A stretch of DNA of 64,000 nucleotides, taken from positions 186,001-250,000 of the forward strand of contig VGFQ01000002.1 in assembly GCA_016868815.1 (NCBI GenBank), written 5' to 3'. Both the position numbers and the translations under genes were made by a program. Positions 49,432 through 57,414 of this stretch are shown in pieces. The notes beneath the pieces were generated by a model, which saw nothing but the letters and a program-made list of their open reading frames with translations, ran no database searches and was not told the DNA's origin. The stretch is from Bacteroidota bacterium (lineage in GTDB: Bacteria; Bacteroidota; Bacteroidia; Chitinophagales; Chitinophagaceae). How positions within the stretch are numbered: the stretch's first letter is position 1; every line of letters starts with the position of its first letter.

Positions 49432-49617
49432 CATGGCATTCTCGAGCTGTACCCGCATACCGTGATTACTTACAAAGGAGGTGATGAAGACTCTCTCAAA
49501 GCGTTGGCCCGGCTGGTAGCCAGGGCTCGTCCATGCAGAGGTCACCTGTTGAGAGGGGCCGCAGGCATTCATCAGGGTGACTGCCTGCAAGAAGATTGCC
49601 ATCCGGTAAGATGCCAT
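49432..49617 (-). pseudogene. truncated lipoprotein gene (DUF4136-like remnant)
   Basis: On the minus strand from ATG 49617 the sequence reads MASYRMAIFLQAVTLMNACG, a lipoprotein signal with a lipobox-like Cys, then QVTSAWTSPGYQPGQRFERV and FITSFVSNHGMRVQLENAMA. This resembles the start of a Bacteroidota lipoprotein family (CG.sQvTsSW.dp...f.kVfV......R..lEn.la) that normally continues for about 100 more residues. Here the frame runs straight into antisense sequence of the rhodanese gene, so the 3' two-thirds are missing. Family identity is my inference from the pattern. Beyond 49617, up to the next gene, no other coding sequence was seen. Confidence 0.5.
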
Positions 49618-49645
49618 ACGCTGCCTTTTAGGGGCGAAAAGGAAG

Positions 49646-49675
49646 CAAAGCAAGGCAGCCCCGCCTCCTGCTTTG
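49646..49675 (-). terminator. possible terminator after the TonB receptor gene
   Basis: On the minus strand CAAAGCA (49675-49669) pairs with TGCTTTG (49652-49646) about 40 bp beyond the receptor stop codon, followed by TTCCTTTTC. The T-run is interrupted, so this is a weak call. Confidence 0.35.
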
Positions 49676-49716
49676 TTGCAGGATTCAGGTGCTGGGATGT
49701 GACTTAGTCAGCAAGG

Positions 49717-52083
49717 CTACCAGCGCAGCGTGATCCCCGCCATCCACTGGCGGCCGGCCATGGGAAAATATCCATTCTCGGTGACCAAGGCATTGCCGGC
49801 GTAATAGCTAAAGCTATATCCATTGGGCTCATAGGCAGCATCGAATACATTATTCAGCATCAGCGTGAGCAAGGTTTCTTTGGCTAGCTTGCAAGCGGGC
49901 CTCCAGGAGAGCAGCAGGTCTTGGGTAAAGAATGGGTCCAAACTTCTCTCTCGACGGCCTGTATTGTCCAGATACTGTCTGGAGACAAACTTCGCAGGCA
50001 GGGCGACGGACAGGTTTTTCAGGGGCTGCCAGGTTGCACTGGCGGCAGCCGTGAGGGCAGGGGAGAAGGCGATGGGGCTTCGTTCGAAGGCTTCGTTTTT
50101 TTGCCCGCCCTGGTCGTAGTCATCATAGTACACCGTGAGCCCAAGGATCTGGTTCTTACTCCACGTCGCATTTCCCTTGAGCTCCAGCTTTTGCGTTGCT
50201 TTCCATTTCCCGGTCAGCTCTATTCCTGCCCGAAAGCTCTCCGGGATATTGGTACGTGTGTAAGCACCTACGTCGTTGATGCGGCCGGTGAGTACCAGCT
50301 GGTCGCGGTAGCGCATGTAGTAGGCCGTGAAGCCCCACGAGGCCTTCGCACTGCTGCGTTCGTAGCCGGCTTCCAAGTCGTGCAAGTGCTCGGCGCTGGG
50401 CCTTTGCTGGGCGCCCGCCTCAAAGTCGTCCCGGTTGGGTTCTTTTGAGCCTTTGGCATAAGAGGCATAGGCTTTGTAGCCGTTCCCCAGCCACGAGATG
50501 CCGAGCTTGGGATTTAGGAATCCCCAGCGGTCATCGACCTTTAGTTGGGGGTTGTCGCGGAAGCCTTCGATGCGATAACCTACGCTACGGTATTGCAAGT
50601 CAGCGAATAGGAAGAAACGACGCCCCAGCTGTTCCTGCCATTTGACAAAAAGGTTAAGGTCGTCTTTGGTGGCATCATGTTCATACCAGCGGTATCCGAT
50701 GGGTACGGGGTATTGTGCCCAGACGATCTTTCCGTAGTGGTCGCCGAGGTAGCGGGTGCCACCTCCTCCTCCGATGACTTCTCGCCGGTCTCGTTTGTAT
50801 TGCAGCGAAAAGGTCTGGCCAAGGTAGTGGTTGTCCAGCCAGAGTTGCCGGACCAGGTCGGTGCGTTGGATGGCCAAACCGTTGACGATGGGGTTAGGAA
50901 GCCCGACGGAGCTAAACTTCCTACGTGCCTTGTACTGTTCGTAATAACCGAGTCCCCGGGTATAGAAGAGGGCTGTTTGCAGGTTGAGCGTCTGGCTGAA
51001 GCGTCGGTTATAGAAGAGTTGGGCATGCGTCTGGCGGTAGTTGTCGGTCTCATTGTCGTACGGTTCGCCGGCTTTCTCTGTCCCTGCAGGGTTATAGGTC
51101 CGATGGTCCTGCAGTTTGCTTTCCGGGATGCCATACCACGCCTGATAGGTCTTTTCCTTGCCGGAGAAGATGTTGAGCCGCAGGGATGCGTCGGGCTTCA
51201 GCCAGGCGGTGGAGAGGAAGAACGACTGGAGGTCGCTGCTGGCCCGGTCAATGAATCCGTTGCTTTGGATGCGTGAGAGGCGGGCATCCATCGTGAAGCG
51301 GCCATCGAGAAGCCCGGTACCCGCTTTTGCCGTATGCTTCCAGGTGTCGAAGGAGCCATAGCTGTTCGAGACTTCTGCATAGGGCTTCTCCTGTACCTCG
51401 TTGGTACTAATATTGAGGGTGGCGCCAAAGGCTCCGGTGCCATTAGAGCTCGTGCCGACGCCCCTCTGCACCTGGATGCTGCCGGCAGAAGAGAGGAAGT
51501 CGGGTAGGTTGACAAAGAAGATGCCTTGTGACTCCGCGTCATTATAGGGGATTCCGTTCAGCGTCATGTTGATGCGGGTGGCATCGGTGCCTCGAATGCG
51601 GATGCCTGTATACCCCACCCCGTTGCCTGCGTCTGCATGAACGACTACCGAGGGCGTCTGGTCCAGCGCAAAGGGAATATCCCTGCCCAGGTTGGTCTTG
51701 GCAATCTCTTCGGCACCGATGGTCGACTGGGTGAAAGGGGAGGCTGTCCCTGCCCGGACGGCTCGGAGCTCAATAGGCTGCATCAGCCGATTCATTTTTT
51801 GGAGCCGCACTGCCAGAAAAGAACCAGAGGACCAGAAAGTGTCCAGCGCTGCATAACCGACCGCGGATACCGTCACCTGGATGCCATTGACTGCCGGAAC
51901 GCGGAACAAGAAGCGGCCTTCTTCGTCAGCAACAGTTTGTCGGCCATCAGCAAGCCGGATAGTGGCATTTGCCACGTCCTCTCCGTTCCCGGCATCCGTC
52001 ACCCGGCCACGGATCTGTGCTTTGGCGCAGAGGGGCTGGCTGAGGGAAGCGCACAACAGAAAGGCATAGAATGCGAATCTCAT
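49717..52083 (-). CDS. TonB-dependent outer-membrane receptor under TPP riboswitch, probable thiamin importer
   Basis: The 788-residue receptor starts with a signal peptide (FAFYAFLLCASLSQPLCAKAQ). A carboxypeptidase-like regulatory beta domain follows (about 24-105). The plug contains IRIRGTDATRINMTLNGIPYNDAESQGIFFVNLPDFLSSAGSIQVQRGVGTSSNGTGAFGATLNI. The 22-strand barrel ends WMAGITLRW with the expected terminal aromatic. Uptake is energised by TonB/ExbBD. The untranslated leader carries a TPP riboswitch, so the receptor very probably imports thiamin or a related compound. This inference follows the known TPP-regulated outer-membrane receptors of Bacteroidota. It appears monocistronic, without adjacent thiamin genes. 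Confidence 0.93.
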   Translation of the reverse strand: MRFAFYAFLLCASLSQPLCAKAQIRGRVTDAGNGEDVANATIRLADGRQTVADEEGRFLFRVPAVNGIQVTVSAVGYAALDTFWSSGSFLAVRLQKMNRLMQPIELRAVRAGTASPFTQSTIGAEEIAKTNLGRDIPFALDQTPSVVVHADAGNGVGYTGIRIRGTDATRINMTLNGIPYNDAESQGIFFVNLPDFLSSAGSIQVQRGVGTSSNGTGAFGATLNISTNEVQEKPYAEVSNSYGSFDTWKHTAKAGTGLLDGRFTMDARLSRIQSNGFIDRASSDLQSFFLSTAWLKPDASLRLNIFSGKEKTYQAWYGIPESKLQDHRTYNPAGTEKAGEPYDNETDNYRQTHAQLFYNRRFSQTLNLQTALFYTRGLGYYEQYKARRKFSSVGLPNPIVNGLAIQRTDLVRQLWLDNHYLGQTFSLQYKRDRREVIGGGGGTRYLGDHYGKIVWAQYPVPIGYRWYEHDATKDDLNLFVKWQEQLGRRFFLFADLQYRSVGYRIEGFRDNPQLKVDDRWGFLNPKLGISWLGNGYKAYASYAKGSKEPNRDDFEAGAQQRPSAEHLHDLEAGYERSSAKASWGFTAYYMRYRDQLVLTGRINDVGAYTRTNIPESFRAGIELTGKWKATQKLELKGNATWSKNQILGLTVYYDDYDQGGQKNEAFERSPIAFSPALTAAASATWQPLKNLSVALPAKFVSRQYLDNTGRRERSLDPFFTQDLLLSWRPACKLAKETLLTLMLNNVFDAAYEPNGYSFSYYAGNALVTENGYFPMAGRQWMAGITLRW

Positions 52084-52133
52084 ACACGGTCAAATAGCCG
52101 GATGAGCCCCACACCGGCCCAGCGGAATTTGAC

Positions 52134-52174
52134 AAAAAATCAGGAAAGGAAGTGGGAGTGGCGCTATCCTTCCC
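52134..52174 (-). terminator. possible attenuator hairpin below the TPP aptamer
   Basis: On the minus strand GGGAAGG (52174-52168) can pair with CCTTTCC (52149-52143), all seven pairs forming with one G-U, followed by TGATTTTTTG (T6 at 52139-52134). GGGAAGG is also the 3' strand of the aptamer P1 stem, so the two structures are mutually exclusive. Confidence 0.5.
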
Positions 52175-52260
52175 TGCGCAGGCATTACCCTGTTCAGGTT
52201 CAACGGGTTTGTTCTCAGCCCCTGCCAAGCCGTCGGCTCTAGCGGAAGCACCCCGGGAAA
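52168..52260 (-). promoter_or_regulatory. TPP (THI-box) riboswitch
   Basis: Read on the minus strand the aptamer contains the conserved blocks CGGGGTGC, GGGGCTGAGA, ACCCGTTGAACCTGA, CAGGGTAATGCC and TGCGCAGGGAA in the right order and spacing. P1 forms between TTTCCC (52260-52255) and GGGAAG (52174-52169). These are the invariant segments of the thiamin pyrophosphate aptamer. It begins about 30 bp downstream of a TAATTTTG promoter element and precedes the TonB receptor start by 84 bp. It senses cellular TPP and adjusts receptor expression. Confidence 0.95.
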
Positions 52261-52292
52261 CTGGTTGGTCACATGTCAGCGACATGTTAAGG

Positions 52293-52300
52293 CAAAATTA
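52293..52300 (-). promoter_or_regulatory. candidate promoter element of the TPP-riboswitch transcript
   Basis: TAATTTTG on the minus strand matches TAnnTTTG exactly. A start about 7 bp downstream puts the aptamer near the 5' end of the mRNA, as expected. Confidence 0.5.
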
Positions 52301-52325
52301 ACGTTATGTTGTGTTTCGAGCATAT

Positions 52326-52333
52326 TAAATTTG
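52326..52333 (+). promoter_or_regulatory. candidate -7 promoter element of the DUF2807 gene
   Basis: TAAATTTG matches TAnnTTTG exactly and lies 25 bp before the ATG at 52359, back to back with the riboswitch promoter on the other strand. Confidence 0.4.
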
Positions 52334-52358
52334 GATGCTTACAGTGAAATTCTATCCC

Positions 52359-53072
52359 ATGCGTATACCCTTTACGACTGTAATGCTCTTGCTGGGGACG
52401 TTCACCCTCCCCGCGCAGGACCGAGAGAAAGATCCCATGGCTAGAGATCGAGACCTTTCCGGCTTCGATCGCATTGAAGTCAAAAATGGAATTGACTTGT
52501 TTTTAGTGGAGGACGACCGGGAGACAGTTGCCGTCAGTGCCCGGGAAACAGAAGCTAGGGACCGCATAGTCACCCGGGTCAGCAATGGCACGTTGTTCAT
52601 CTATTATGATTTGAAAGGTGGGTTTCGCTGGCCCTTGAATATGAAGCTTAAAGCATATGTCTCTTTCCGGGATCTAAAGGGGCTGTCTGCCTCCGGCGCC
52701 TGCAATGTCTTCGTCGAAGGCAGGATCCGGGCAGAGAACTTCCGGCTGCAATTGTCTGGCGCCAGTGATTTCACCGGAGCGATAGAGGCGGGTGGGCTGG
52801 ATATTGAACAATCCGGCAGCTCCGACTGTGCACTCAGGGGGAAGGCGCGCATATTGAAGCTGGATATCAGCGGCGCTAGTGAGACAAAAGCTTTTGACCT
52901 GCAGGCGCAAGAAGCAGCCGTCAAAGTCGGGGGCGCCTCAGATGTGTTCCTGACGGTGAGTGGCACCCTCGATGCCTCTGCAAGTGGCGCCAGCGATATC
53001 AGGTATAAAGGCAAAGGTGTCATCAAATCGATCCAGTCGGGCACAGCCAGTTCCGTCAAAAAGGTCGACTAA
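52359..53072 (+). CDS. exported DUF2807 (head GIN) beta-helix protein
   Basis: The 237-residue protein has a signal peptide (RIPFTTVMLLLGTFTLPAQ). The mature domain is the DUF2807/GIN fold: FDRIEVKNGIDLFLVEDD, then repeated G-A-S turns (LSASGACNVFVEG, LQLSGASDFTGAI, LDISGASETKAFD, VKVGGASDVFLTV, ASGASDIRYKG). The regularly spaced Ser-Gly-Ala-Ser turns indicate a parallel beta-helix-like stack. The family is called putative auto-transporter adhesin, but its function is not established. I prefer ATG 52359 over 52335, which would put eight residues ahead of the signal peptide. It ends at a bidirectional terminator shared with the tRNA. Confidence 0.9.
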   Translation: MRIPFTTVMLLLGTFTLPAQDREKDPMARDRDLSGFDRIEVKNGIDLFLVEDDRETVAVSARETEARDRIVTRVSNGTLFIYYDLKGGFRWPLNMKLKAYVSFRDLKGLSASGACNVFVEGRIRAENFRLQLSGASDFTGAIEAGGLDIEQSGSSDCALRGKARILKLDISGASETKAFDLQAQEAAVKVGGASDVFLTVSGTLDASASGASDIRYKGKGVIKSIQSGTASSVKKVD

Positions 53073-53093
53073 ACTCCACATGATCCCATAAAA

Positions 53094-53118
53094 AAAGACC
53101 CTGCAATACAGGGTCTTT
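53094..53118. terminator. bidirectional terminator between DUF2807 gene and tRNA-fMet
   Basis: The 10-bp stem AAAGACCCTG/CAGGGTCTTT has a 5-nt loop. Plus-strand transcripts continue into TTCTTG; minus-strand transcripts from the tRNA end in TTTTTTT. Both neighbours point into it. Confidence 0.8.
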
Positions 53119-53123
53119 TCTTG

Positions 53124-53195
<72 letters not shown>

Positions 53196-53205
53196 ATGTG
53201 GAGCG

Positions 53206-53213
53206 TAAAGATA
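53206..53213 (-). promoter_or_regulatory. candidate -7 promoter element of tRNA-fMet
   Basis: TATCTTTA on the minus strand ends 10 bp before the tRNA 5' end, in the right place for a short-leader stable-RNA promoter. Confidence 0.4.
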
Positions 53214-53252
53214 TCATCTGCATTGTTTCCCGCCAAGAGTTTTTTTCCGGGT

Positions 53253-53260
53253 TACCTTTG
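53253..53260 (+). promoter_or_regulatory. candidate -7 promoter element of era
   Basis: TACCTTTG matches TAnnTTTG and is only 7 bp from the ATG at 53268, so the mRNA would be leaderless or nearly so. Confidence 0.45.
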
Positions 53261-53267
53261 ACGGTAA

Positions 53268-54137
53268 ATGATGAAATCCGGCTTCGTCAGCATCTTCGGT
53301 TGCCCCAATGCCGGCAAGAGCACCTTGCTGAATGCCCTGATGGGAGAGAAGATGGCCATCGTGTCGCATAAGTCGCAGACGACCCGCCACCGGATCCGCA
53401 GCTTTTTGAACGGACCTGGTTTTCAGGCGGTGTTGTCCGATACGCCTGGCATCTTGGACCCCGAATACCGGCTGCATGAGCGGATGATGCAGGCCGTCAA
53501 GGCAGGTCTGGAGGATGCAGACCTGGCGCTGCTGATTGTTGACGTCCGAAAGCCCTTCGAAGAAGCAGAGCAGGTCTTTGCCTCCCTTCGGCTCAAGGTG
53601 CCTGCCATCGTGGTGCTTAACAAGACGGATGCTGTAGATGCAGAGCGGCAGGCAGCTACAGAGCAATTCTTTAAGGAACGACCCTATGCCCGTCAGGTGG
53701 TGTCCATCTCGGCGCTGCACAAGTCGAACCTGGATGCTCTGAAAAAGGTCCTTGTCTCGATGCTCCCCGAAGGAGCGCCTTTTTTCCCCGAGGAAGACCT
53801 CACAGATATGCCTACCCGTTTTTTTGTCGGGGAGATCGTCAGAGAAAAAATCTTCGAACTTTTCGAAGAAGAGATACCCTACCAGTCCACCGTCTCGGTC
53901 GTCTCCTTCCGGGAGGGATCGACTGTGGGGATCACCGCAGAGATTATTGTCCAACGGGAATCACAAAAGGCCATCGTCATTGGAGAAGGGGGGCGCACAA
54001 TCCGCGAGCTGGGTATCCGTGCCCGGCGGGACATAGAGGCTTTCCTAGGTAACAAGGTCTTTCTGGAACTCTTTGTCAAAGTAAGGCCAGGCTGGCGAGA
54101 CAACGAACGTCATCTGCGTGAGTACGGGTACCGATGA
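53268..54137 (+). CDS. era: GTPase Era
   Basis: The 289-residue GTPase helps assemble the 30S ribosomal subunit. The G domain carries GCPNAGKSTLLNAL (P-loop), DTPGIL, NKTD and a SAL switch region. The C-terminal KH domain contains ITAEIIVQRESQKAIVIGEGGRTIRELGIRARRDIE, used to bind 16S rRNA. Length is normal. The start is MMKSGFVSIFGCPNAGKS at 53268; the second ATG at 53271 is also possible. The gene for the other ribosome-assembly GTPase, der, follows 69 bp later. Confidence 0.97.
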   Translation: MMKSGFVSIFGCPNAGKSTLLNALMGEKMAIVSHKSQTTRHRIRSFLNGPGFQAVLSDTPGILDPEYRLHERMMQAVKAGLEDADLALLIVDVRKPFEEAEQVFASLRLKVPAIVVLNKTDAVDAERQAATEQFFKERPYARQVVSISALHKSNLDALKKVLVSMLPEGAPFFPEEDLTDMPTRFFVGEIVREKIFELFEEEIPYQSTVSVVSFREGSTVGITAEIIVQRESQKAIVIGEGGRTIRELGIRARRDIEAFLGNKVFLELFVKVRPGWRDNERHLREYGYR

Positions 54138-54206
54138 CTGTCTCTGTTCTTATTTTGCCCCCTGCCTATTTTCCGTGACCTTTGCGCCCTTATCTAACAT
54201 GACCTC

Positions 54207-55520
54207 ATGTCCGGATTCACCGTAGCCATCGTAGGCAGACCCAACGTCGGCAAGAGTACCCTCTTCAACCGCCTGATAGAGGAACGCAAGGCCATCGTCG
54301 AGGATATCCCCGGCGTCACGCGCGACCGTCAGTATGGCATCTGCGACTGGGCTGGCCGCACATTTAATGTCATAGATACGGGGGGCTTCGTACCGGATGG
54401 GACAGAAGCCTTCGAAAAGGAGATCCGTCAGCAAGTCATGGTAGCTGTCCGCGAGGCAGATGCTGTACTCTTTATGACCGACGCTGCCACCGGCATCACA
54501 GACTTCGACAGCGCGGTGGCCGACATGCTACGCCGCTCTACCAAGCCAGTGTTCGTAGCAGTCAATAAAGTCGACAACCACCAGCGACTCCTAGAGGCTT
54601 CTGAATTCCACAGCCTCGGCTTTGAACACATCTATTTTCTTTCCTCCATCTCCGGCAGCGGTACCGGCGACCTCATGGATGCCATCGCAGCCCAGATACC
54701 TACCGGTAAAGAAGATGCTGCCCCACCGGAAGGACTTCCCCGATTCGCGATCATCGGGCAGCCCAACGTAGGGAAGTCGTCCCTCCTCAACGCACTGCTG
54801 GGGTCGGAGCGGACGATCGTTAGTGAGGCGGCCGGTACCACCCGCGACACCATCCACACCCACTACCAGTTATTCCAGAAAGAGTTCATCCTCATCGACA
54901 CGGCCGGTATCCGCCGGAAAGCCCGTGTGGAAGAAGACCTCGAATTCTACTCCGTCATAAGGGCCGTCAAAGCCGTCGACGAGTCGGATGTCTGTCTGCT
55001 GCTGATCGATGCACAGAAAGGCATCTCCCAGCAAGACCTGAACATCTTCTCCCTGGCTTCGAAGAAAGGCAAAGGCATCGTTCTGCTGGTCAATAAGTGG
55101 GATCTGCTGGAGCGCTCCACCAATACGGCCCGTGACATGGAGAAAGGGCTGCGAGAAAGGCTGGCTCCCTTTCAGGACGTGCCCATCGTCTTCATCTCCG
55201 CCAAGGAGAAGACACGCATCCTCAAGGCGGTGGAGACGGCCCTGGAAGTCGCCGAAAACCGAATGCGGAAAGTGCCCACCTCTCGCCTCAACGAAGTCAT
55301 GTTACAGGCCATTGAAAGCTACCACCCGCCAGTGGTGCGCGGCAACACAGTGAAGGTTAAATATGTCACGCAGCTGCCCACCGCTGTTCCCAGCTTTGCA
55401 TTCTTCTGCAACTACCCGGATGATATTAAAACACCGTACCGCAACTATCTCGAAAACAAGCTGCGGGAGCATTTTAGCTTCCGGGGAGTCCCCGTCCGCA
55501 TCTTTTTCCGGAAGAAATAA
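54207..55520 (+). CDS. der: GTPase Der (EngA)
   Basis: The 437-residue protein has two tandem G domains, characteristic of Der, which takes part in 50S assembly. The first has VGRPNVGKSTLFN, DTGGF and NKVD. The second has GQPNVGKSSLLNAL, DTAGIRRKARVEEDLEFYS and NKWDL. The C-terminal KH-like domain runs from about residue 350 and ends PVRIFFRKK. Both P-loops are intact. Its stop is 5 bp from the convergent mgtE stop. Confidence 0.97.
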   Translation: MSGFTVAIVGRPNVGKSTLFNRLIEERKAIVEDIPGVTRDRQYGICDWAGRTFNVIDTGGFVPDGTEAFEKEIRQQVMVAVREADAVLFMTDAATGITDFDSAVADMLRRSTKPVFVAVNKVDNHQRLLEASEFHSLGFEHIYFLSSISGSGTGDLMDAIAAQIPTGKEDAAPPEGLPRFAIIGQPNVGKSSLLNALLGSERTIVSEAAGTTRDTIHTHYQLFQKEFILIDTAGIRRKARVEEDLEFYSVIRAVKAVDESDVCLLLIDAQKGISQQDLNIFSLASKKGKGIVLLVNKWDLLERSTNTARDMEKGLRERLAPFQDVPIVFISAKEKTRILKAVETALEVAENRMRKVPTSRLNEVMLQAIESYHPPVVRGNTVKVKYVTQLPTAVPSFAFFCNYPDDIKTPYRNYLENKLREHFSFRGVPVRIFFRKK

Positions 55521-55525
55521 TCCCC

Positions 55526-56917
55526 TCAGAACAGAAGTCCTTCCAGAAAGAGGAAGGCAAAGGTGAAGTAAATGACCAGCCCTGTCACGTCTACGATGGT
55601 CGCGACAAAAGGGGCCGAGGAGACGGCCGGGTCAGCGCCCATCTTCTTCAGCAGCAGCGGCAGCATCGAGCCTGTCAGGGTGCCTTGTATGACAACGCCC
55701 AGGAGCGAGCACCCTACGGCAAGCCCTACAAAGACATAATGTTCACCATAGGTCTCCGGAAAGAACTGCGACCATACGACCACGCGTACAAAGCCGATCA
55801 GTCCGAGAACACTCCCCAACAGCAGCCCGGAAATGATTTCCCGGCGCATCACGTGCCACCAGTCGCGCATGGTAATCTCTCCCACGGCCATAGCCTGAAT
55901 GATCAGCGTGGAGGCCTGTGAGCCGCTGTTGCCACCGCTGGAGATGATGAGCGGGATGAAGAGTGCCAGCACAACGGCCCGCTGGATCTCGTTCTCGTAG
56001 TAGCTTAGGGCAGTCGCCGTGAGCATCTCACCGAGGAAGAGTACGATCAGCCAGACGACGCGCTTTTGAAAAAGCTTTATGATGGGGATCTCTAGGTAGG
56101 GCTCGTCGAGGGCTTCGGTGCCCCCCATCTTCTGCATGTCTTCGCTGAACTCTTCGTTGGCCACCCAGAGGACGTCGTCGATGGTGACGATGCCCAGCAT
56201 CACGCGGTTGTGATCCAATACAGGCAGGGCCACTCGGTTTTCCATCTTGAAGACCCGGTTGGCAGACTCCTGGTCGTCGTGCACGTTCAAGGCAATGTAG
56301 CGGCCGTCGAGCATGTCATGCACGGGCCTGTCAGGGGCAGAGACCAGGAACTCCCGGATGCGTACGTCATCCACCAGCTGCCCTTGGCGGTTGACCACAT
56401 AGATGACGTCGAGGTTTTCAATGTCTTTCCCATGCTGGCGGATGTGCTGCAGCACCTCCCTGACTGTCCAGTCGTCTTCCACCGCGAGATAGTCGTTGGT
56501 CATCAACCGACCCACACTTTCTTCTGGGTATCCCAGCTGTGCCAGGGTGATCTTACGTTCTTCCGGGTGGAGCAGTTTGATCAACTCCCGGACCGCCTCA
56601 TTGGGCAATTCTTCTAGGAAGGCCGTACGGTCGTCTGAGGGCAGCTCATTAAGCAGTTCGGCCGTCTTCTGCGGAGGAAGATGCTGGATGATGTGCTTCT
56701 GTGCGGAGAGGTCTAGGATCTTAAACACGCCGGCAGCGCGTTGGACCTCGAGTTGGGACATGATGAGGACGGCCAAATCCTTCTCCCCGTCTGCCAGCTC
56801 AGCCACATCGCTGATGTTCTGGTCGTTGAGGAAGTCGGCCAGCCGCGAAAGGTCGCTCTCCCTTGAGAGCGCTTCGAAGGTCTCCCTGAGTCCCATCGGG
56901 CGGACCTCATTGCCCAT
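55526..56917 (-). CDS. mgtE: magnesium transporter MgtE
   Basis: The 463-residue protein has the MgtE N-terminal superhelical domain (about 1-130, with LLNELPSDDRTAFLEELPNEAV), two CBS domains that sense cytoplasmic Mg (about 135-260), and five C-terminal membrane helices. The selectivity-forming part reads ALFIPLIISSGGNSGSQASTLIIQAMAVGE. The helices from about residue 285 to the end look complete. It is an inner-membrane Mg2+ channel. A SET-domain gene starts divergently 34 bp upstream. Confidence 0.95.
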   Translation of the reverse strand: MGNEVRPMGLRETFEALSRESDLSRLADFLNDQNISDVAELADGEKDLAVLIMSQLEVQRAAGVFKILDLSAQKHIIQHLPPQKTAELLNELPSDDRTAFLEELPNEAVRELIKLLHPEERKITLAQLGYPEESVGRLMTNDYLAVEDDWTVREVLQHIRQHGKDIENLDVIYVVNRQGQLVDDVRIREFLVSAPDRPVHDMLDGRYIALNVHDDQESANRVFKMENRVALPVLDHNRVMLGIVTIDDVLWVANEEFSEDMQKMGGTEALDEPYLEIPIIKLFQKRVVWLIVLFLGEMLTATALSYYENEIQRAVVLALFIPLIISSGGNSGSQASTLIIQAMAVGEITMRDWWHVMRREIISGLLLGSVLGLIGFVRVVVWSQFFPETYGEHYVFVGLAVGCSLLGVVIQGTLTGSMLPLLLKKMGADPAVSSAPFVATIVDVTGLVIYFTFAFLFLEGLLF

Positions 56918-56939
56918 ATGCCGGATTTTTACGCTAAAT

Positions 56940-56947
56940 TAACTTTG
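56940..56947 (+). promoter_or_regulatory. candidate -7 promoter element of the SET-domain gene
   Basis: TAACTTTG matches TAnnTTTG exactly and lies 4 bp before the ATG at 56952, so a leaderless transcript, or a start at a later Met, is implied. Confidence 0.4.
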
Positions 56948-56951
56948 TTTC

Positions 56952-57374
56952 ATGAAAGCAAATCTCCTAATGCACCTCCTCGCCGGCCTCTACGTTGCTG
57001 ACACCTCCCGGATGGGTCGGGGCGTATTTACTTCCACGCCCATCGCTGCAGGAACCTTTGTGGAGGTGGCCCCCGTATTGGTCATGGAGGCTGCCGAGCG
57101 GATCTTACTCGACCGGACGCTGTTGCACGACTACCTCTTCGAATGGGGCGACGGTCGGGACAAGGTGATCGTCGCACTGGGATATGTGTCCATCTACAAT
57201 CATGCCTGCCCTTCCAACTGCGAGTATGAAATGGATTATGCAGGTAAGTCCATCGCCATCAAATCCGTGCGAAACATCGCCGCGGGGGAAGAGCTATTCA
57301 TCAACTACAACGGAGACTACGATGATTTAAGGGCTGTCTGGTTCGAGGACCTGGGAGGGCAGTACTTTTCATGA
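56952..57374 (+). CDS. small SET-domain protein
   Basis: The 140-residue protein is essentially one SET domain. It has the opening MGRGVFTSTPIAAGTFVEVAPVLVM, the central GYVSIYNHACPSNCEYEMDY (the NHxxxxNC substrate and SAM motif) and the closing GEELFINYNGDYDD. SET domains are lysine methyltransferases using S-adenosylmethionine. The usual pre-SET and post-SET cysteine clusters are absent, as in other short bacterial SET proteins. The target is unknown. It stands alone between mgtE (divergent) and the acyl-CoA dehydrogenase gene. Confidence 0.93.
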   Translation: MKANLLMHLLAGLYVADTSRMGRGVFTSTPIAAGTFVEVAPVLVMEAAERILLDRTLLHDYLFEWGDGRDKVIVALGYVSIYNHACPSNCEYEMDYAGKSIAIKSVRNIAAGEELFINYNGDYDDLRAVWFEDLGGQYFS

Positions 57375-57414
57375 GATCTCCCACGCCCCCACTTTCAGGT
57401 ACGTTCAGGGGTAC

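Noticed and set aside
50677-51276. Open frame opposite the TonB receptor
   Set aside because: Antisense shadow in GC-rich coding sequence of the receptor.
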